Notes under the pieces: generated by a model
Told to the model about the DNA's origin: nothing
Seen by the model: only the letters and a program-made list of their open reading frames with translations
Database searches by the model: none
Position numbers and translations under genes: made by a program
Shown here: one piece after another, positions 15,111 to 23,798 of the stretch
How the letters are laid out: every line of letters begins with the position of its first letter
How positions within the stretch are numbered: position 1 is the stretch's first letter
Assembly (NCBI GenBank): GCA_039714495.1
Contig: JBDLJD010000030.1
Span: 1 to 35,102, forward strand
Length of the DNA stretch: 35,102 nucleotides
DNA from: JAJDNW01 sp039714495
GTDB taxonomy: Bacteria; Desulfobacterota; Desulfobacteria; Desulfobacterales; B30-G6
Reading direction: 5' to 3'

Positions 15111-15723
15111 TCGTGACGTTGACCTTCCCTTCCAGTTTGGCCTTGAAGGTATCGGCATCGCTGCTGTCACCGACGATGGCGCCGTAGTGCATGGGGACGG
15201 CGACGCCGGGATTGATCGCCAGCGCGGCCTCCACAGCTTCATCCGCTGTCATCACATAGGTGCCGGAAACAGGCAGCAGGGCGATGTCCACGTTCAGATT
15301 TTCCATTTCGGGTATGAAATCGGTGTCGCCGGCATGGTAGATGCGGACTTCGTCCATCTCCAGCACAAAGCCCAGCCAGCCGTTGGCCTTAGGGTGGAAA
15401 TCCTTATTGGTATTGTAAGCCGGTACGGTCTCGATCTTGATATCATCGATAGCCAGGCTGTCCCCCGGTTTGACGGTCTTCACATTTCCGGAGAGCTTCT
15501 TGGCAGAGCCCTTTTCCGTGACGATGACCGTCTCCGGTTGCAGGACTTTTTCAACGTCATCCGGTGAGCAGTGGTCAAAGTGGTCATGGGTCACCAGCAC
15601 AAGGTCGGCTTTTTTACCAGGTTCGATGTTATAGGGATCTATGTAGACGGTTTTGGAGCCGTCGATCCTGAAGCAGTCGTGCCCCAGCCAGGTCATTTTA
15701 TCGAGCATTTCCTGAATTGTCAT
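15100..15723 (-). CDS. Metallo-beta-lactamase-fold hydrolase (UlaG-like)
   Basis: The 207-residue protein carries the two-metal signature THDHFDH at about residue 50, with HAGDTD near residue 136 and MHYG near residue 180. It starts MTIQEMLDKMTWLGHDCFRI and is the compact form lacking a beta-CASP domain, like UlaG-type and other L-ascorbate-6-phosphate-lactonase-like hydrolases. The real substrate is not predictable. The ATG at 15723 is chosen over a TTG two codons upstream because AAAGGAGG sits 7 bases before it. It ends inside the convergent COG2509 gene. Confidence 0.9.
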   Translation of the reverse strand: MTIQEMLDKMTWLGHDCFRIDGSKTVYIDPYNIEPGKKADLVLVTHDHFDHCSPDDVEKVLQPETVIVTEKGSAKKLSGNVKTVKPGDSLAIDDIKIETVPAYNTNKDFHPKANGWLGFVLEMDEVRIYHAGDTDFIPEMENLNVDIALLPVSGTYVMTADEAVEAALAINPGVAVPMHYGAIVGDSSDADTFKAKLEGKVNVTIMR

Positions 15724-15799
15724 AAACAACCTCCTTTGGTATACGTGGGTTGAGTGTTTTTTAGGTTATCATCGTACAGACCATGAGCATGAGTCAAGT

Positions 15800-16747
15800 A
15801 TGGAAAAAACATCATTGAAAATTATATATCGCCTGCTGATGGGGGTATCGGCCATCCTCCTATTGGCCGTTTTTTATTTGGGGTACCGTGTTATCGACAT
15901 TTCCAATGAAAACCGTGCGCTCCAAAACGGGAAGCATACCTACCTGGAAAAGCGGCTGTCCAACCTGGAGCGTCGGATCGAAGCCCTGGCGGCAAGGATA
16001 GAGACTTCAGCCCAAGATACCCTTTCACGGGAAAGTGGCGCATCTCCCAAACCTTCTGTGAAAAAGACTTCCGGAAACCTAGGCGCCACAGTTGAAAATA
16101 ACAGCAACGAGCTTAAAAAATTAAAGGAAATCATGGCATCCACAGGCCTGGATCGCCTGGCAGAAGGAGAAGACATCGATCCTGAGATTCTCAGCAGCCT
16201 GTACAGCGAATATGCCGAACAGAATAGGGTGTCGATGTATCACCGGTCAATGCTGGAAAGGAATGAATCCAACCACCAACAGGATAAAGACCTGTTCGAT
16301 GCGTACCTCGACGAATTGTACAACCGAGCCCGGATCAGGAGAGGAACGAGCACGGACAGCGAGGACCGTGAAGCGGCCTTTGCCGAAATGCTGGACAAAT
16401 ATCCGGATGCGTATGCCACGGCCATGGTTATCGCGGAGCGCGCGTTTGCCAGCATGTGGTCACGCGACCAGGCCGGTGTCGAGAACTATTATGCCATGCT
16501 GCAGGAGCGTGACAGTGACATCGCCAACACGGTGGTAACCGACCGCGGCATCGAAGCCCTTCCCAATATAGAGCTCTACCTGGCGCGGCAGTACCTGAGA
16601 AATGGACGTGAGGAGGAGGCTGGCATCCTGATGGAATCTCTGGAAAGCAACCATGCCGACAGCCTGGTTTTTTCCGGCAGAAGCGGCCGGGGACGGCGGT
16701 GGATGACGGTGTCGGAAGCTCTGGAGCGGATCAGCAGCACCAGATAA
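15800..16747 (+). CDS. Membrane-anchored coiled-coil protein of unknown function
   Basis: The 315-residue protein has one N-terminal membrane segment (residues 10-30, RLLMGVSAILLLAVFYLGYR). A coiled coil follows at about residues 35-70 (LEKRLSNLERRIEALAARIE), then a low-complexity Ser/Lys linker. The rest is helical (EAAFAEMLDKYPDAYATAMV, NIELYLARQYLRNGREEEAG) and resembles tetratricopeptide-type helices, though no repeat is clear. Topology suggests a periplasmic domain. No obvious ribosome-binding site stands before the ATG at 15800. It is a lone gene whose family I do not recognise. Confidence 0.75.
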   Translation: MEKTSLKIIYRLLMGVSAILLLAVFYLGYRVIDISNENRALQNGKHTYLEKRLSNLERRIEALAARIETSAQDTLSRESGASPKPSVKKTSGNLGATVENNSNELKKLKEIMASTGLDRLAEGEDIDPEILSSLYSEYAEQNRVSMYHRSMLERNESNHQQDKDLFDAYLDELYNRARIRRGTSTDSEDREAAFAEMLDKYPDAYATAMVIAERAFASMWSRDQAGVENYYAMLQERDSDIANTVVTDRGIEALPNIELYLARQYLRNGREEEAGILMESLESNHADSLVFSGRSGRGRRWMTVSEALERISSTR

Positions 16748-16803
16748 GTGCGTTGACATCGAACGCCCAATAGCCACCACAGGGATGGAAACCCCTTAAA
16801 TTA

Positions 16804-17016
16804 AAATATCCAATATCCAATAATCAATATTCAATTTCCAATGATCAATTTTTTGGAACCAGCATCCTGCTGTTCGCTTTTTTTCAGGGCTGAAGCCCTG
16901 GGCTACATTGCTTTAGGCCAACCGCTTTGTAGCGCAGGGATTTATCCCTGCTTCCTTTGCGTTGAATGCCGATTGCCATAAGGGCATTGATGATTCATCA
17001 TTGGATATTGGCTATT
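16804..17016. repeat. MITE-like intergenic element with inverted ends
   Basis: CCAATATCCAAT (16810-16821) and ATTGGATATTGG (17000-17011) are exact inverted copies, with imperfect matching further out. Between them are CAGGGCT-ga-AGCCCTG near 16887-16902 and GCAGGGA-ttta-TCCCTGC, typical REP-like hairpins. No frame is open inside. It fills the 275-base gap between the coiled-coil gene and sppA. Confidence 0.5.
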
Positions 17017-17022
17017 CGTTTT

Positions 17023-18012
17023 TCACAATCCCGCCCCAGGCGCCCACAAATAGTAAAAGCCAGGCTTCAGGGAAGCAGCGTCAGCTCCGGGCAACCCCGT
17101 ATCGATGAGGGAGACCCCTGAGCCGCCATGGTATGAGGTGGCGCTGTTGTATAGGGTGTCATCCGGGTATTTCGTGCGCCGATAGGCCACCACCTTTGCG
17201 TTTTCCGGCAGACCGGCAATTTTCCTGGCCTCTTCCAGGGCGTCGTCAAGATAGCCGATGCCGTCGATGAGCCCCAATTGTTGGGCGTCCTCGGCCAGGT
17301 AGATTTTTGCGGAAGCCACTTCACTTAAGACAGGTTCGTCTATGCCCCGGTGCTTCTGCACCAGGCTTAAGAATCGTCGGGCCAGGTCGTCGGTGACACC
17401 CTTCAGCAGTTCCTCTTCCTCCGGTGTTGCCGCACGAAAGGGTGAGCCCATATCTTTTTCATCTCCTGATTTGCTGACCCGCATCTCCACGCCGATTTTA
17501 TCCATCAAACCGCTGACATCGGGCTGCATGATGATAACCCCCACGGAACCGGTAATGGTGGTGGGGTGGGCCAGGATGGTGTCGGCCGGCAGCGAAATAT
17601 AGTACCCGCCGGAGGCGGCAGTGCCCATCATGGACACCACGATCTTTACGCCAGCCTTTTTTTTGTAAGCCATGATTTCGTGGTAGAGCATGTCTCCGGC
17701 GGTGACGGTCCCGCCGGGGGAGTCCACCTTGATCAGCACGCTTTTTATGTTTTTGTCCTTTTCAGCCTTTTTGAGCTGAGCCACGGTTTCCTGCACTATG
17801 CTGGGCATGGTACGCAGAAAACTCTGGTTGGGTTTGGTGGAAATGATGCCGCTGATGGAAATTACCAGCACTTTCTCATTCCCTTCGCCTTGTATGGTGA
17901 GTTCCTGGAGCGGATCTGACGCATCGCTGAACAGTTTTACCTGCGGGGCGGCGCACCCGAAAAGCATCAAAAAACAGGTCGTGATAAGTATAGCTGCAAG
18001 GTATTTTTTCAT
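17023..18012 (-). CDS. sppA: Signal peptide peptidase SppA, lipoprotein form
   Basis: The 329-residue protein is a short, single-domain S49 peptidase that degrades cleaved signal peptides in the envelope. It starts MKKYLAAILITTCFLMLFGC; the Cys at residue 20 makes it a likely lipoprotein rather than the usual membrane-spanning form. Core motifs are SVLIKVDSPGGTVTAGD and MMGTAASGGYYIS, with the nucleophile Ser134, then GSVGVIIMQPD and SGDEKDMGSPFR with the general base probably Lys186. The 52-residue Ser-Lys spacing equals that of Bacillus subtilis SppA. AGGAG precedes the ATG. The neighbours are unrelated. Confidence 0.9.
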   Translation of the reverse strand: MKKYLAAILITTCFLMLFGCAAPQVKLFSDASDPLQELTIQGEGNEKVLVISISGIISTKPNQSFLRTMPSIVQETVAQLKKAEKDKNIKSVLIKVDSPGGTVTAGDMLYHEIMAYKKKAGVKIVVSMMGTAASGGYYISLPADTILAHPTTITGSVGVIIMQPDVSGLMDKIGVEMRVSKSGDEKDMGSPFRAATPEEEELLKGVTDDLARRFLSLVQKHRGIDEPVLSEVASAKIYLAEDAQQLGLIDGIGYLDDALEEARKIAGLPENAKVVAYRRTKYPDDTLYNSATSYHGGSGVSLIDTGLPGADAASLKPGFYYLWAPGAGL

Positions 18013-18179
18013 GAATCATCTCCTCTTCATCAGAAACATGCAACCACGGGTCAGTACACTTTCCCTGCTTCAAATTCTGTGATAGGGCACTCATCTGTGC
18101 CGCATGTGTTTCTGATGTATAATAGTTTTCATGGTCAATTTGTTCTTGTGCGGTTGTGAGATTATGATTAAGAGCATCA

Positions 18180-18234
18180 TTCATACTTGAAGATCGTGGA
18201 AGTATGAAAATTGACAATACTGCCACAATATAAT
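18180..18234 (+). promoter_or_regulatory. Operator-like inverted repeat and -10 box for the flavoprotein gene
   Basis: TTCATACTT (18180-18188) and AAGTATGAA (18200-18208) form a perfect 9-bp inverted repeat with an 11-base spacer. A perfect TATAAT lies at 18229-18234, so the repeat covers the -35 region. A repressor bound there would block transcription of the gene starting at 18285. HxlR or MarR-type regulators often control such reductases, but none is encoded nearby. Confidence 0.45.
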
Positions 18235-18284
18235 GACTGATAAGTCCCCGTCCATTGTTTTTTCACTTATTTGAGGAGGATAAG

Positions 18285-19016
18285 ATGAAGGTACTGGCAT
18301 TCAACGGCAGTCCGAGGATGAAAAAAGGCGTTACCGACTCTCTTGTGCAGACGTTTTTAGACGGTGCCGAATCTGCAAGCGCCCAGACCGAAACCGTTTA
18401 TGTTGCCAAACAGAAGATAAAATACTGTGTGGGCTGTTTCAGCTGCTGGTTCAAGCATCCCGGCAAGTGCATTCATGATGACGATATGCTGATGATCCGT
18501 AAAAAGATCAAAGCCGCCGATCTCATCGTGTTCGGCTGCCCGGTATATTTTGACGGTTTTACCGCGCAGATGAAAACTATGCTGGACAGGCTCATTGCCG
18601 GGGGATCGCCGTTTATCGAGAACCGGGACGGGCACGCACGCCACCCCAGCCACGGCAAAGAGAAAAAGGTCAGAAAGATGCTGCTGATCTCCACCTGCGG
18701 GTTCGGGGAAAGGGACAACTTCGACCCCATGATCCATCACATGCAGGCCATGGCCAGGAATTTTGCCACCGGCGAATACATGGGCGCCCTGGTGCGGCCC
18801 ATGGGCCAGACCATGGAAATGCTGCAGGGCGAGAAGCCGCAGGAAGTCAAAGCCATCATTGACGCTTTTCATGAGGCCGGCGTGGAAGCGGTCACCCGGG
18901 GCGAGGTTTCCGATGAATTGCAAGATGCCGTTGCCGCGCCGTTGATATCCTTTGAGGAGTTTGTGAGCCGGTCCAACGCGCTTTTCAAAAAACTGATTGC
19001 GGAAAACCAAGCGTAA
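18285..19016 (+). CDS. Flavodoxin-family / iron-sulfur-flavoprotein-like reductase
   Basis: The 243-residue protein begins MKVLAFNGSPRMKKGVTDSL, the FMN phosphate loop of NADPH-dependent FMN reductases. It continues with YCVGCFSCWFKHPGKCIHDD, a CxxCxxC-x7-C cluster as in archaeal and sulfate-reducer iron-sulfur flavoproteins. FGCPVYFDGFTAQMKTMLDR is the second flavin-contact segment. It probably moves electrons between ferredoxin-like donors and small acceptors or oxygen products. The ATG at 18285 has TGAGGAGG just upstream; the frame extends 10 codons further but without support. The inverted repeat upstream suggests repression. Confidence 0.88.
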   Translation: MKVLAFNGSPRMKKGVTDSLVQTFLDGAESASAQTETVYVAKQKIKYCVGCFSCWFKHPGKCIHDDDMLMIRKKIKAADLIVFGCPVYFDGFTAQMKTMLDRLIAGGSPFIENRDGHARHPSHGKEKKVRKMLLISTCGFGERDNFDPMIHHMQAMARNFATGEYMGALVRPMGQTMEMLQGEKPQEVKAIIDAFHEAGVEAVTRGEVSDELQDAVAAPLISFEEFVSRSNALFKKLIAENQA

Positions 19017-19037
19017 TCCGGTTGTCAGCAGCTCTTT

Positions 19038-19211
19038 TTTGACAGGATTAACAGGATTGACATGATAATGTATGCCCTGCTTGAAAAGTCTTTGGCTTTT
19101 CATATCAACATCTACGAGAGAGTAAAGCAGAGAGAGATACGCAAAGCGGTTACGAATATGCGCAGGCACATCCAGGATATTCACGACTCCCTGAAACGAG
19201 ATTATAAATGA
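19038..19211 (+). pseudogene. GntR/FadR-type regulator C-terminal remnant
   Basis: A frame open from 19062 to the TGA at 19209-19211 reads LLEKSLAFHINIYERVKQRE, then IRKAVTNMRRHIQDIHDSL. This is the end of an FCD ligand-binding domain (H-x-x-I-x-x-A-I, then A-x-x-x-M-x-x-H). The DNA-binding domain and most of the FCD domain are absent. The 5' break is occupied by the dispersed repeat gacaggattaacaggattga (19041-19060). It lies eight bases before the methyltransferase gene, which it may once have controlled. Confidence 0.6.
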
Positions 19212-19218
19212 GGCTCAA

Positions 19219-20328
19219 ATGGAAAATGCACGCTTACACGATGAGAGATTGAATCGGATATTAACGTCGGTGGCACTTGAAAAGCCGGATCGCGTACCGG
19301 TTGTCCTGGAATACGCAGGATTTGCGGCATACGTGACCAACACTCAAATGGCCGAATTCCTAAGATCCCCGGCAACCAATATCGCAACCATGATCCAGGC
19401 ATTTGAAATGGTAGGCGACGGCGATGCCATCAACTATGGATCATTCTGGCCTTACAACCTGTGCTATGACTACCTTTCCAAGGTCAGCGTGCCGGGGGTC
19501 GACCTGGCCGAGGACGAAATGTGGCAGGTCGTGGAAACCGAGCTGATGACGCGGGATGACTATGACCGCCTGCTGGGTATGGGATGGCCGGAATATTTTA
19601 AAAAATTCATGAAAGAAAGAGTCCTGAAGGACGTGCCCGGGGAGTATCTGTCATCGCGAAAAAAATCGCCGGATGTTAAAAAAACCTGGTATGGCAAGGG
19701 GGTCCCGGTCTTGACTGGTGGTGATGTGACCACTCCGTTTGAATTGCTCTGCGGGTCGCGTTCCCTGACGGAATTCTATATGGATTTAATCGAAATACCG
19801 GATAAGGTGCTCGCGGCCATGGATGCCATCGTGCCTAACCTGGCTTCCAACAGTATCCGCCGAGCCAGAAAGCACGGTTACCCGCTGGTTTGGGTGGGCG
19901 GCTGGCAAACGGCGCCGTGCATGCTGTCCCCTGAAATGTGGCGACGCTTTGTCTGGCCTTATTTCAGCCGACTGGTCAACGAAGTGGTCGATGCGGGCCT
20001 GATTGCCCTGCTCCATCTGGATTCGGATTGGACCCGGGAGCTCGAGTGCTTCAAAGAGCTGCCCAAGGGCCGGTGCATCATGGCCCTGGACGGTGAAACC
20101 GACATCTTCAAGGCCAAAGAAATACTGGCGGACCACATGTGTATCATGGGCGATGTCCCTGCAGCCATGCTCTATTTGGATACCCCGGATGCGGTCTACG
20201 ACTACTGCACCAGACTGATCCGCGAATTGGGTCCGGAAGGGTTTATTCTGCAGTCGGGCTGCGACATTCCGGCCAACGCCAAACTCGAAAATGTCAAGGC
20301 CATGGTGGCGGCGGCATTGGATAGTTGA
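19219..20328 (+). CDS. Uroporphyrinogen-decarboxylase-fold protein, probable corrinoid methyltransferase
   Basis: The 369-residue protein has the UroD-like TIM barrel used by methyl-corrinoid:CoM or tetrahydrofolate-type methyltransferases (MtaA/MtbA/CmuA relatives). Visible signatures are LTSVALEKPDRVPVVLEYAG at the N-terminus, GLIALLHLDSDWT, CIMALDGETDIFKAKEIL, and GFILQSGCDIPANAKLENVK at the end. His in HLDSD and Cys in SGCDIP match the usual zinc ligands of this class rather than heme biosynthesis residues. A CoM or corrinoid acceptor is inferred only. GAGG lies 6 bases before the ATG. A second, more distant paralogue is at 33504. No corrinoid protein gene is adjacent. Confidence 0.85.
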   Translation: MENARLHDERLNRILTSVALEKPDRVPVVLEYAGFAAYVTNTQMAEFLRSPATNIATMIQAFEMVGDGDAINYGSFWPYNLCYDYLSKVSVPGVDLAEDEMWQVVETELMTRDDYDRLLGMGWPEYFKKFMKERVLKDVPGEYLSSRKKSPDVKKTWYGKGVPVLTGGDVTTPFELLCGSRSLTEFYMDLIEIPDKVLAAMDAIVPNLASNSIRRARKHGYPLVWVGGWQTAPCMLSPEMWRRFVWPYFSRLVNEVVDAGLIALLHLDSDWTRELECFKELPKGRCIMALDGETDIFKAKEILADHMCIMGDVPAAMLYLDTPDAVYDYCTRLIRELGPEGFILQSGCDIPANAKLENVKAMVAAALDS

Positions 20329-20492
20329 GAAGCCCCTGTTTAGTACCTATTTATTGAAATCGCATCATGTTTGCATAGGATCTTGGTTCCGGATTCACCG
20401 GGTTGGATGTAAAAAATACTAAATTCTAATTCACCAAACTCTAAACAAATACCAAATTCAAATGTTCAAACAATTAAAAAGAACGTTGAACA

Positions 20493-21296
20493 TCAGACTT
20501 TTGTCTGGTTTATGCCTGCGTTCGTCTGCGGTTGATTAAAAGAACCATGCCGCCCCTCGCCTTTGGTAAAGCGCGCCGCACCCTTCAAAGTCTCACCGGA
20601 CTCGATTGTGGCCAGGCCCAGCTCGAACTCGTGCTTCATGGCCTGGTCAAAGGGCAGGGAGGAACCTTCGTAGGCTGATTGCCGGTCGCTGAGGACGCAG
20701 TTCCAGGGGAAGCCCGCTATCCGGGCGGCCAGTTTTTCGGCTTCCTTGCGGGCAGCGCTTTTTTTCACCACCCGGTTGGCCAGGCCTGTGGCCAGGGCTT
20801 CTTGCGCGTTTACCGGCCGGCCGGTGAGAATCAAATCCAGGGCCCGTGACATGCCGATCAGCCGCGGCAGCCGCACCGTGCCACCGTCGATGAGCGGCAC
20901 CCCCCACCGTCGACAGAAAACGCCGAACACAGCATCCTCCTCCATCACGCGTAAATCACAGAGCAAAGCCAGTTCAAGCCCGCCGGCCACGGCGTATCCG
21001 CTGACAGCGGCGATGACGGGTTTTGAAAAAAGCATCCGGCTGGGGCCCATGGGGCCGTCTCCCTCGGGCGACAGGCGGTTGCCCCGGCCCTCGCCAAACC
21101 CCTTCAGGTCCGCCCCCGCACAAAAAAAGCCGCCTGCACCGGTCAAAACGGCCACACGGGCCTCCTTGTCACTTTCAAACGCCCTGAAGGCGTCAGCCAG
21201 GGCCAGGGCGGTTTCGCCATCCACGGCGTTTCTCACCTCGGGACGGTTGATGATGATGGTGGTCACCGGTCCCTTTTTTTCGGTCAATACGAGCAT
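20493..21296 (-). CDS. Crotonase-family enoyl-CoA hydratase/isomerase
   Basis: From the ATG at 21296, which follows GGAGG, the protein has 267 residues. The frame is open 21 codons upstream but lacks a ribosome-binding site. Crotonase features are RPEVRNAVDGETALALADAF, the oxyanion-hole strand FCAGADLKGFGE, and VSGYAVAGGLELALLCDLRV, which carries the first catalytic Glu. VFGVFCRRWGVPLIDGGTVRL, the second catalytic segment, lacks the Glu of classical enoyl-CoA hydratase. The reaction may therefore be isomerisation or another crotonase reaction instead of hydration. No beta-oxidation partner is nearby. Confidence 0.88.
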   Translation of the reverse strand: MLVLTEKKGPVTTIIINRPEVRNAVDGETALALADAFRAFESDKEARVAVLTGAGGFFCAGADLKGFGEGRGNRLSPEGDGPMGPSRMLFSKPVIAAVSGYAVAGGLELALLCDLRVMEEDAVFGVFCRRWGVPLIDGGTVRLPRLIGMSRALDLILTGRPVNAQEALATGLANRVVKKSAARKEAEKLAARIAGFPWNCVLSDRQSAYEGSSLPFDQAMKHEFELGLATIESGETLKGAARFTKGEGRHGSFNQPQTNAGINQTKV

Positions 21297-21506
21297 GCTC
21301 TCCTCCATAATAGCAGTTGGCATTGAAATAATCTGTTGAGCGGGTGCCCATTCGAGCAATATGCAAAAAAATAATATTACCTTTGTTTGACGGGAGTGAC
21401 AACTGCATTATGTTTTATAAATGGAATTTCATCATATTCTTTGTGTCCTTTGTGCCTTTGTGGTGAAAGATAATAACAAGCAGGGGGAAAAGGAAAGGAA
21501 CTAACT

Positions 21507-22847
21507 ATGAATTTTGTGATTATTGGCGGAGATGCAGCCGGGATGAGCGCTGCCAGCCGTGCCAAAAGAACCCAGCCTGATATGAACGTGATAGTATTGG
21601 AAAAAACTCAGGATGTTTCCTACAGTGCCTGTGGCATGCCCTATAATATTGCCGATCCCGGGAGGGACATCGAGGAGCTGGTTGTGCGGCGGGCCGAAGT
21701 CTTCAGGGAAAAACAGGGAATTGATCTTTTAACCGGCCATTTAGTGGAGGGCATCCTGCCTGCAGAGCAGCAGGTCGTTGGAACCACCCAAGACGGCAAA
21801 AACTTTTCCTTCCCGTATGACAAGCTCCTGATCGCATCGGGCGCTTCGTCCGTTAAACCGGACGTGCCGGGCATCGACCTACCCGGTGTGATGGCCCTCA
21901 AAAATCTCGCGGATGGCAGAAGGATCAAGCAATTTATCAAAGAAAAGCAAGCCCGCCGCGTGGTGGTGGTGGGTATGGGATATATTGCCTTGGAAATGAG
22001 TGAAGCTTTTCGAGCGCTCGATTTGGAAGTCAGCATGCTGAAGCCCAATCCGATACTGCTGCCGTGGCTGGAACGATCCTGCGCTCAAGTCGTGCAGGAG
22101 GAGCTCGAGTCCCATGCGGTCGAGCTGTTGTTCGGACAGCATCTAAAGGCGGTTGAAGCGTATTCAGGAGGGCTGAGGGCGGTATGCGACGACACAACGA
22201 TCGAAACGGACATGGTGCTCATTGCCATGGGCGTACACCCCAACAGCAGCATTGCGGGAGAGGCCGGTATTGAACTGAGCATAGGAGATTCCATAGCTGT
22301 GAACAGGAAGCTCCAGACATCGGATGGCAATATCTTTGCGGCCGGAGACTGTGCTGATGCCGTTCATGTGGTTACCCAGGCAAAGGCTTGGATTCCCCTG
22401 GCTTTGCGGGCCAACAGAGCGGGATGGGCGGTGGCGGACAATGTGTGCGGCAGGGAAAAGGAACTCCCCGGCATCGCCGGGACGGCCGTTTTCAAGGTGT
22501 TTGACCTGGAAGTGGCCCGCACTGGATTGAACATGCAGGAGGCGGCAGACGCCGGTTTCGATCCTGCAGAGGTGACCATAAAAACCCGGTCTAAAGCCCA
22601 TGCACATCCGGGGAACACAACGATTCACGTGCACATGGTGGGGGACGTAAAGAGCGGAAGGCTGCTGGGTGTTCAGATGGTTGGCAAGGAGGGGGTGGCC
22701 CATCGCATCAATGCCCCGGCTGTGGCCCTGCATGCCCAGATGACGGTTTCGGCATTCGGCGAGTCAGACCTGGCATATGCGCCGCCCTTTGGACCGACCT
22801 GGGATCCGCTGCTTACTACTGCCAATCAGTTGATAAAAAAGTTATAG
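21507..22847 (+). CDS. CoA-disulfide reductase / NADH oxidase-like flavoprotein
   Basis: The 446-residue enzyme belongs to the single-Cys pyridine nucleotide-disulfide oxidoreductases. It has FVIIGGDAAGMSAASRAKRT at the N-terminus, the redox-active Cys42 in VSYSACGMPYNI, and an NAD(P)H site RVVVVGMGYIALEMSEAF. FAAGDCADAVHVV is the FAD motif and PPFGPTWDPL ends the dimerisation domain. In sulfate reducers and related anaerobes such proteins reduce CoA disulfide, polysulfide or oxygen. No rhodanese domain is fused, so a polysulfide-specific role is not indicated. GGAAAGGAA precedes the ATG. The gene is divergent from the crotonase gene. Confidence 0.9.
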   Translation: MNFVIIGGDAAGMSAASRAKRTQPDMNVIVLEKTQDVSYSACGMPYNIADPGRDIEELVVRRAEVFREKQGIDLLTGHLVEGILPAEQQVVGTTQDGKNFSFPYDKLLIASGASSVKPDVPGIDLPGVMALKNLADGRRIKQFIKEKQARRVVVVGMGYIALEMSEAFRALDLEVSMLKPNPILLPWLERSCAQVVQEELESHAVELLFGQHLKAVEAYSGGLRAVCDDTTIETDMVLIAMGVHPNSSIAGEAGIELSIGDSIAVNRKLQTSDGNIFAAGDCADAVHVVTQAKAWIPLALRANRAGWAVADNVCGREKELPGIAGTAVFKVFDLEVARTGLNMQEAADAGFDPAEVTIKTRSKAHAHPGNTTIHVHMVGDVKSGRLLGVQMVGKEGVAHRINAPAVALHAQMTVSAFGESDLAYAPPFGPTWDPLLTTANQLIKKL

Positions 22848-22999
22848 AAATGCCGGAATAATGGAGTAGTGGAATTTTGGAATATTGGGTTTGGTGGAAA
22901 CATACACCTCTTTTCAGAAGACACCCTGTGATGGTCCCAAGCAGGCATACAAGGTGTTTACTAAATTCACCCTAGCCTTACCGATATAAGAATGGTATC

Positions 23000-23713
23000 A
23001 TGAAGACCAAAAAGATATCACACCAGGAGATCGTCAAGGCCTTCAGGAAGGAGGGCAACCCGGAAATTGTCGAGCACTCCAGCCGGTTTTTCAAGACCGG
23101 TAAGGGCGAGTATGGCGAAGGAGACAGATTCCTGGGGATCCGTGTGCCGATCACAAGGAAATATGCTGTGAAATTCAGGGAAGCGTCCCTTGAGGTATTG
23201 CATAAACTTCTGACATCAAAGTTTCACGAAGAGCGATTGTTGGCGGTGATCATGCTAGCCGACAAGTTTAAAAGGGGGGACGAAAGGGATAGAAAGGCAA
23301 TCTATGCCCTGTACATGTCTAACACACAGTACATCAACAATTGGGACATCGTGGATTCGTCAGCCCATTTGATCGTGGGACCCCACCTCGAGGAGAAAAG
23401 CAGAAACAAGCTGTACGCTTTCGCCCGTTCGGAATCCCTGTGGGAGCGGCGTATTGCCATCATGGCAACCTTCCATTACATTCGTAACAATGAATTCAAC
23501 ACAACCCTCGACATCAGTGAACTGCTGGTGCATGATAAGGAAGACCTGATTCACAAGGCCGTGGGCTGGATGCTGCGGGAGATCGGCAAAAGGGACGTGA
23601 AGGTCGAAGAGCGATTTCTAAACAAGCACGTCAAGGGCATGCCAAGGACCATGCTGCGCTATGCCATAGAAAAATTTCCCGAGAAAAAGCGTAAAGCCTA
23701 TCTACACAAATAA
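23000..23713 (+). CDS. alkD: DNA alkylation repair glycosylase AlkD
   Basis: The 237-residue protein is a HEAT-like-repeat DNA glycosylase that removes alkylated purines without base flipping. Key AlkD residues are in place: W115 and D119 in INNWDIVDSS, the Arg of LWERRIAIMATFHYIR, and W190 in IHKAVGWMLREIGKRD. Also typical is the final MPRTMLRYAIEKFPEKKRK. Length is normal for the family. The ATG at 23000 has only a weak upstream site. The last codons and stop lie within the left arm of a 31-bp perfect inverted repeat that serves as terminator. It is unrelated in function to its neighbours. Confidence 0.93.
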   Translation: MKTKKISHQEIVKAFRKEGNPEIVEHSSRFFKTGKGEYGEGDRFLGIRVPITRKYAVKFREASLEVLHKLLTSKFHEERLLAVIMLADKFKRGDERDRKAIYALYMSNTQYINNWDIVDSSAHLIVGPHLEEKSRNKLYAFARSESLWERRIAIMATFHYIRNNEFNTTLDISELLVHDKEDLIHKAVGWMLREIGKRDVKVEERFLNKHVKGMPRTMLRYAIEKFPEKKRKAYLHK

Positions 23714-23771
23714 AATACAAGCGAGTTTCCCGCATTCATAAATGCGGGAAACTCGCTTGTATTTTATTTGT
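23706..23771. terminator. Bidirectional terminator, perfect 31-bp inverted repeat
   Basis: Bases 23706-23736 are exactly complementary to 23741-23771 around the loop CATA. The GC part of the stem is GCGAGTTTCCCGCATT; the outer part is AT-rich, giving A-tracts on one side and T-tracts on the other. It can thus stop both alkD and the convergent MFS gene. The left arm includes the last two sense bases and stop of alkD. Confidence 0.9.
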
Positions 23772-23798
23772 TATCGGATGATCTGGTTGTCGATATTC

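Noticed and set aside
18211..18234. TTGACA paired with TATAAT
   Set aside because: Only 12 bases apart, too close for sigma-70; the -10 is kept but this -35 is not.
18357..19184. 275-codon minus-strand frame opposite the flavoprotein gene
   Set aside because: Antisense shadow with no motifs; the plus strand encodes a clear FMN and Cys-cluster protein.
20746..21339. 197-codon plus-strand frame opposite the crotonase
   Set aside because: Antisense shadow; Arg/Ser/Pro-rich low-complexity product.
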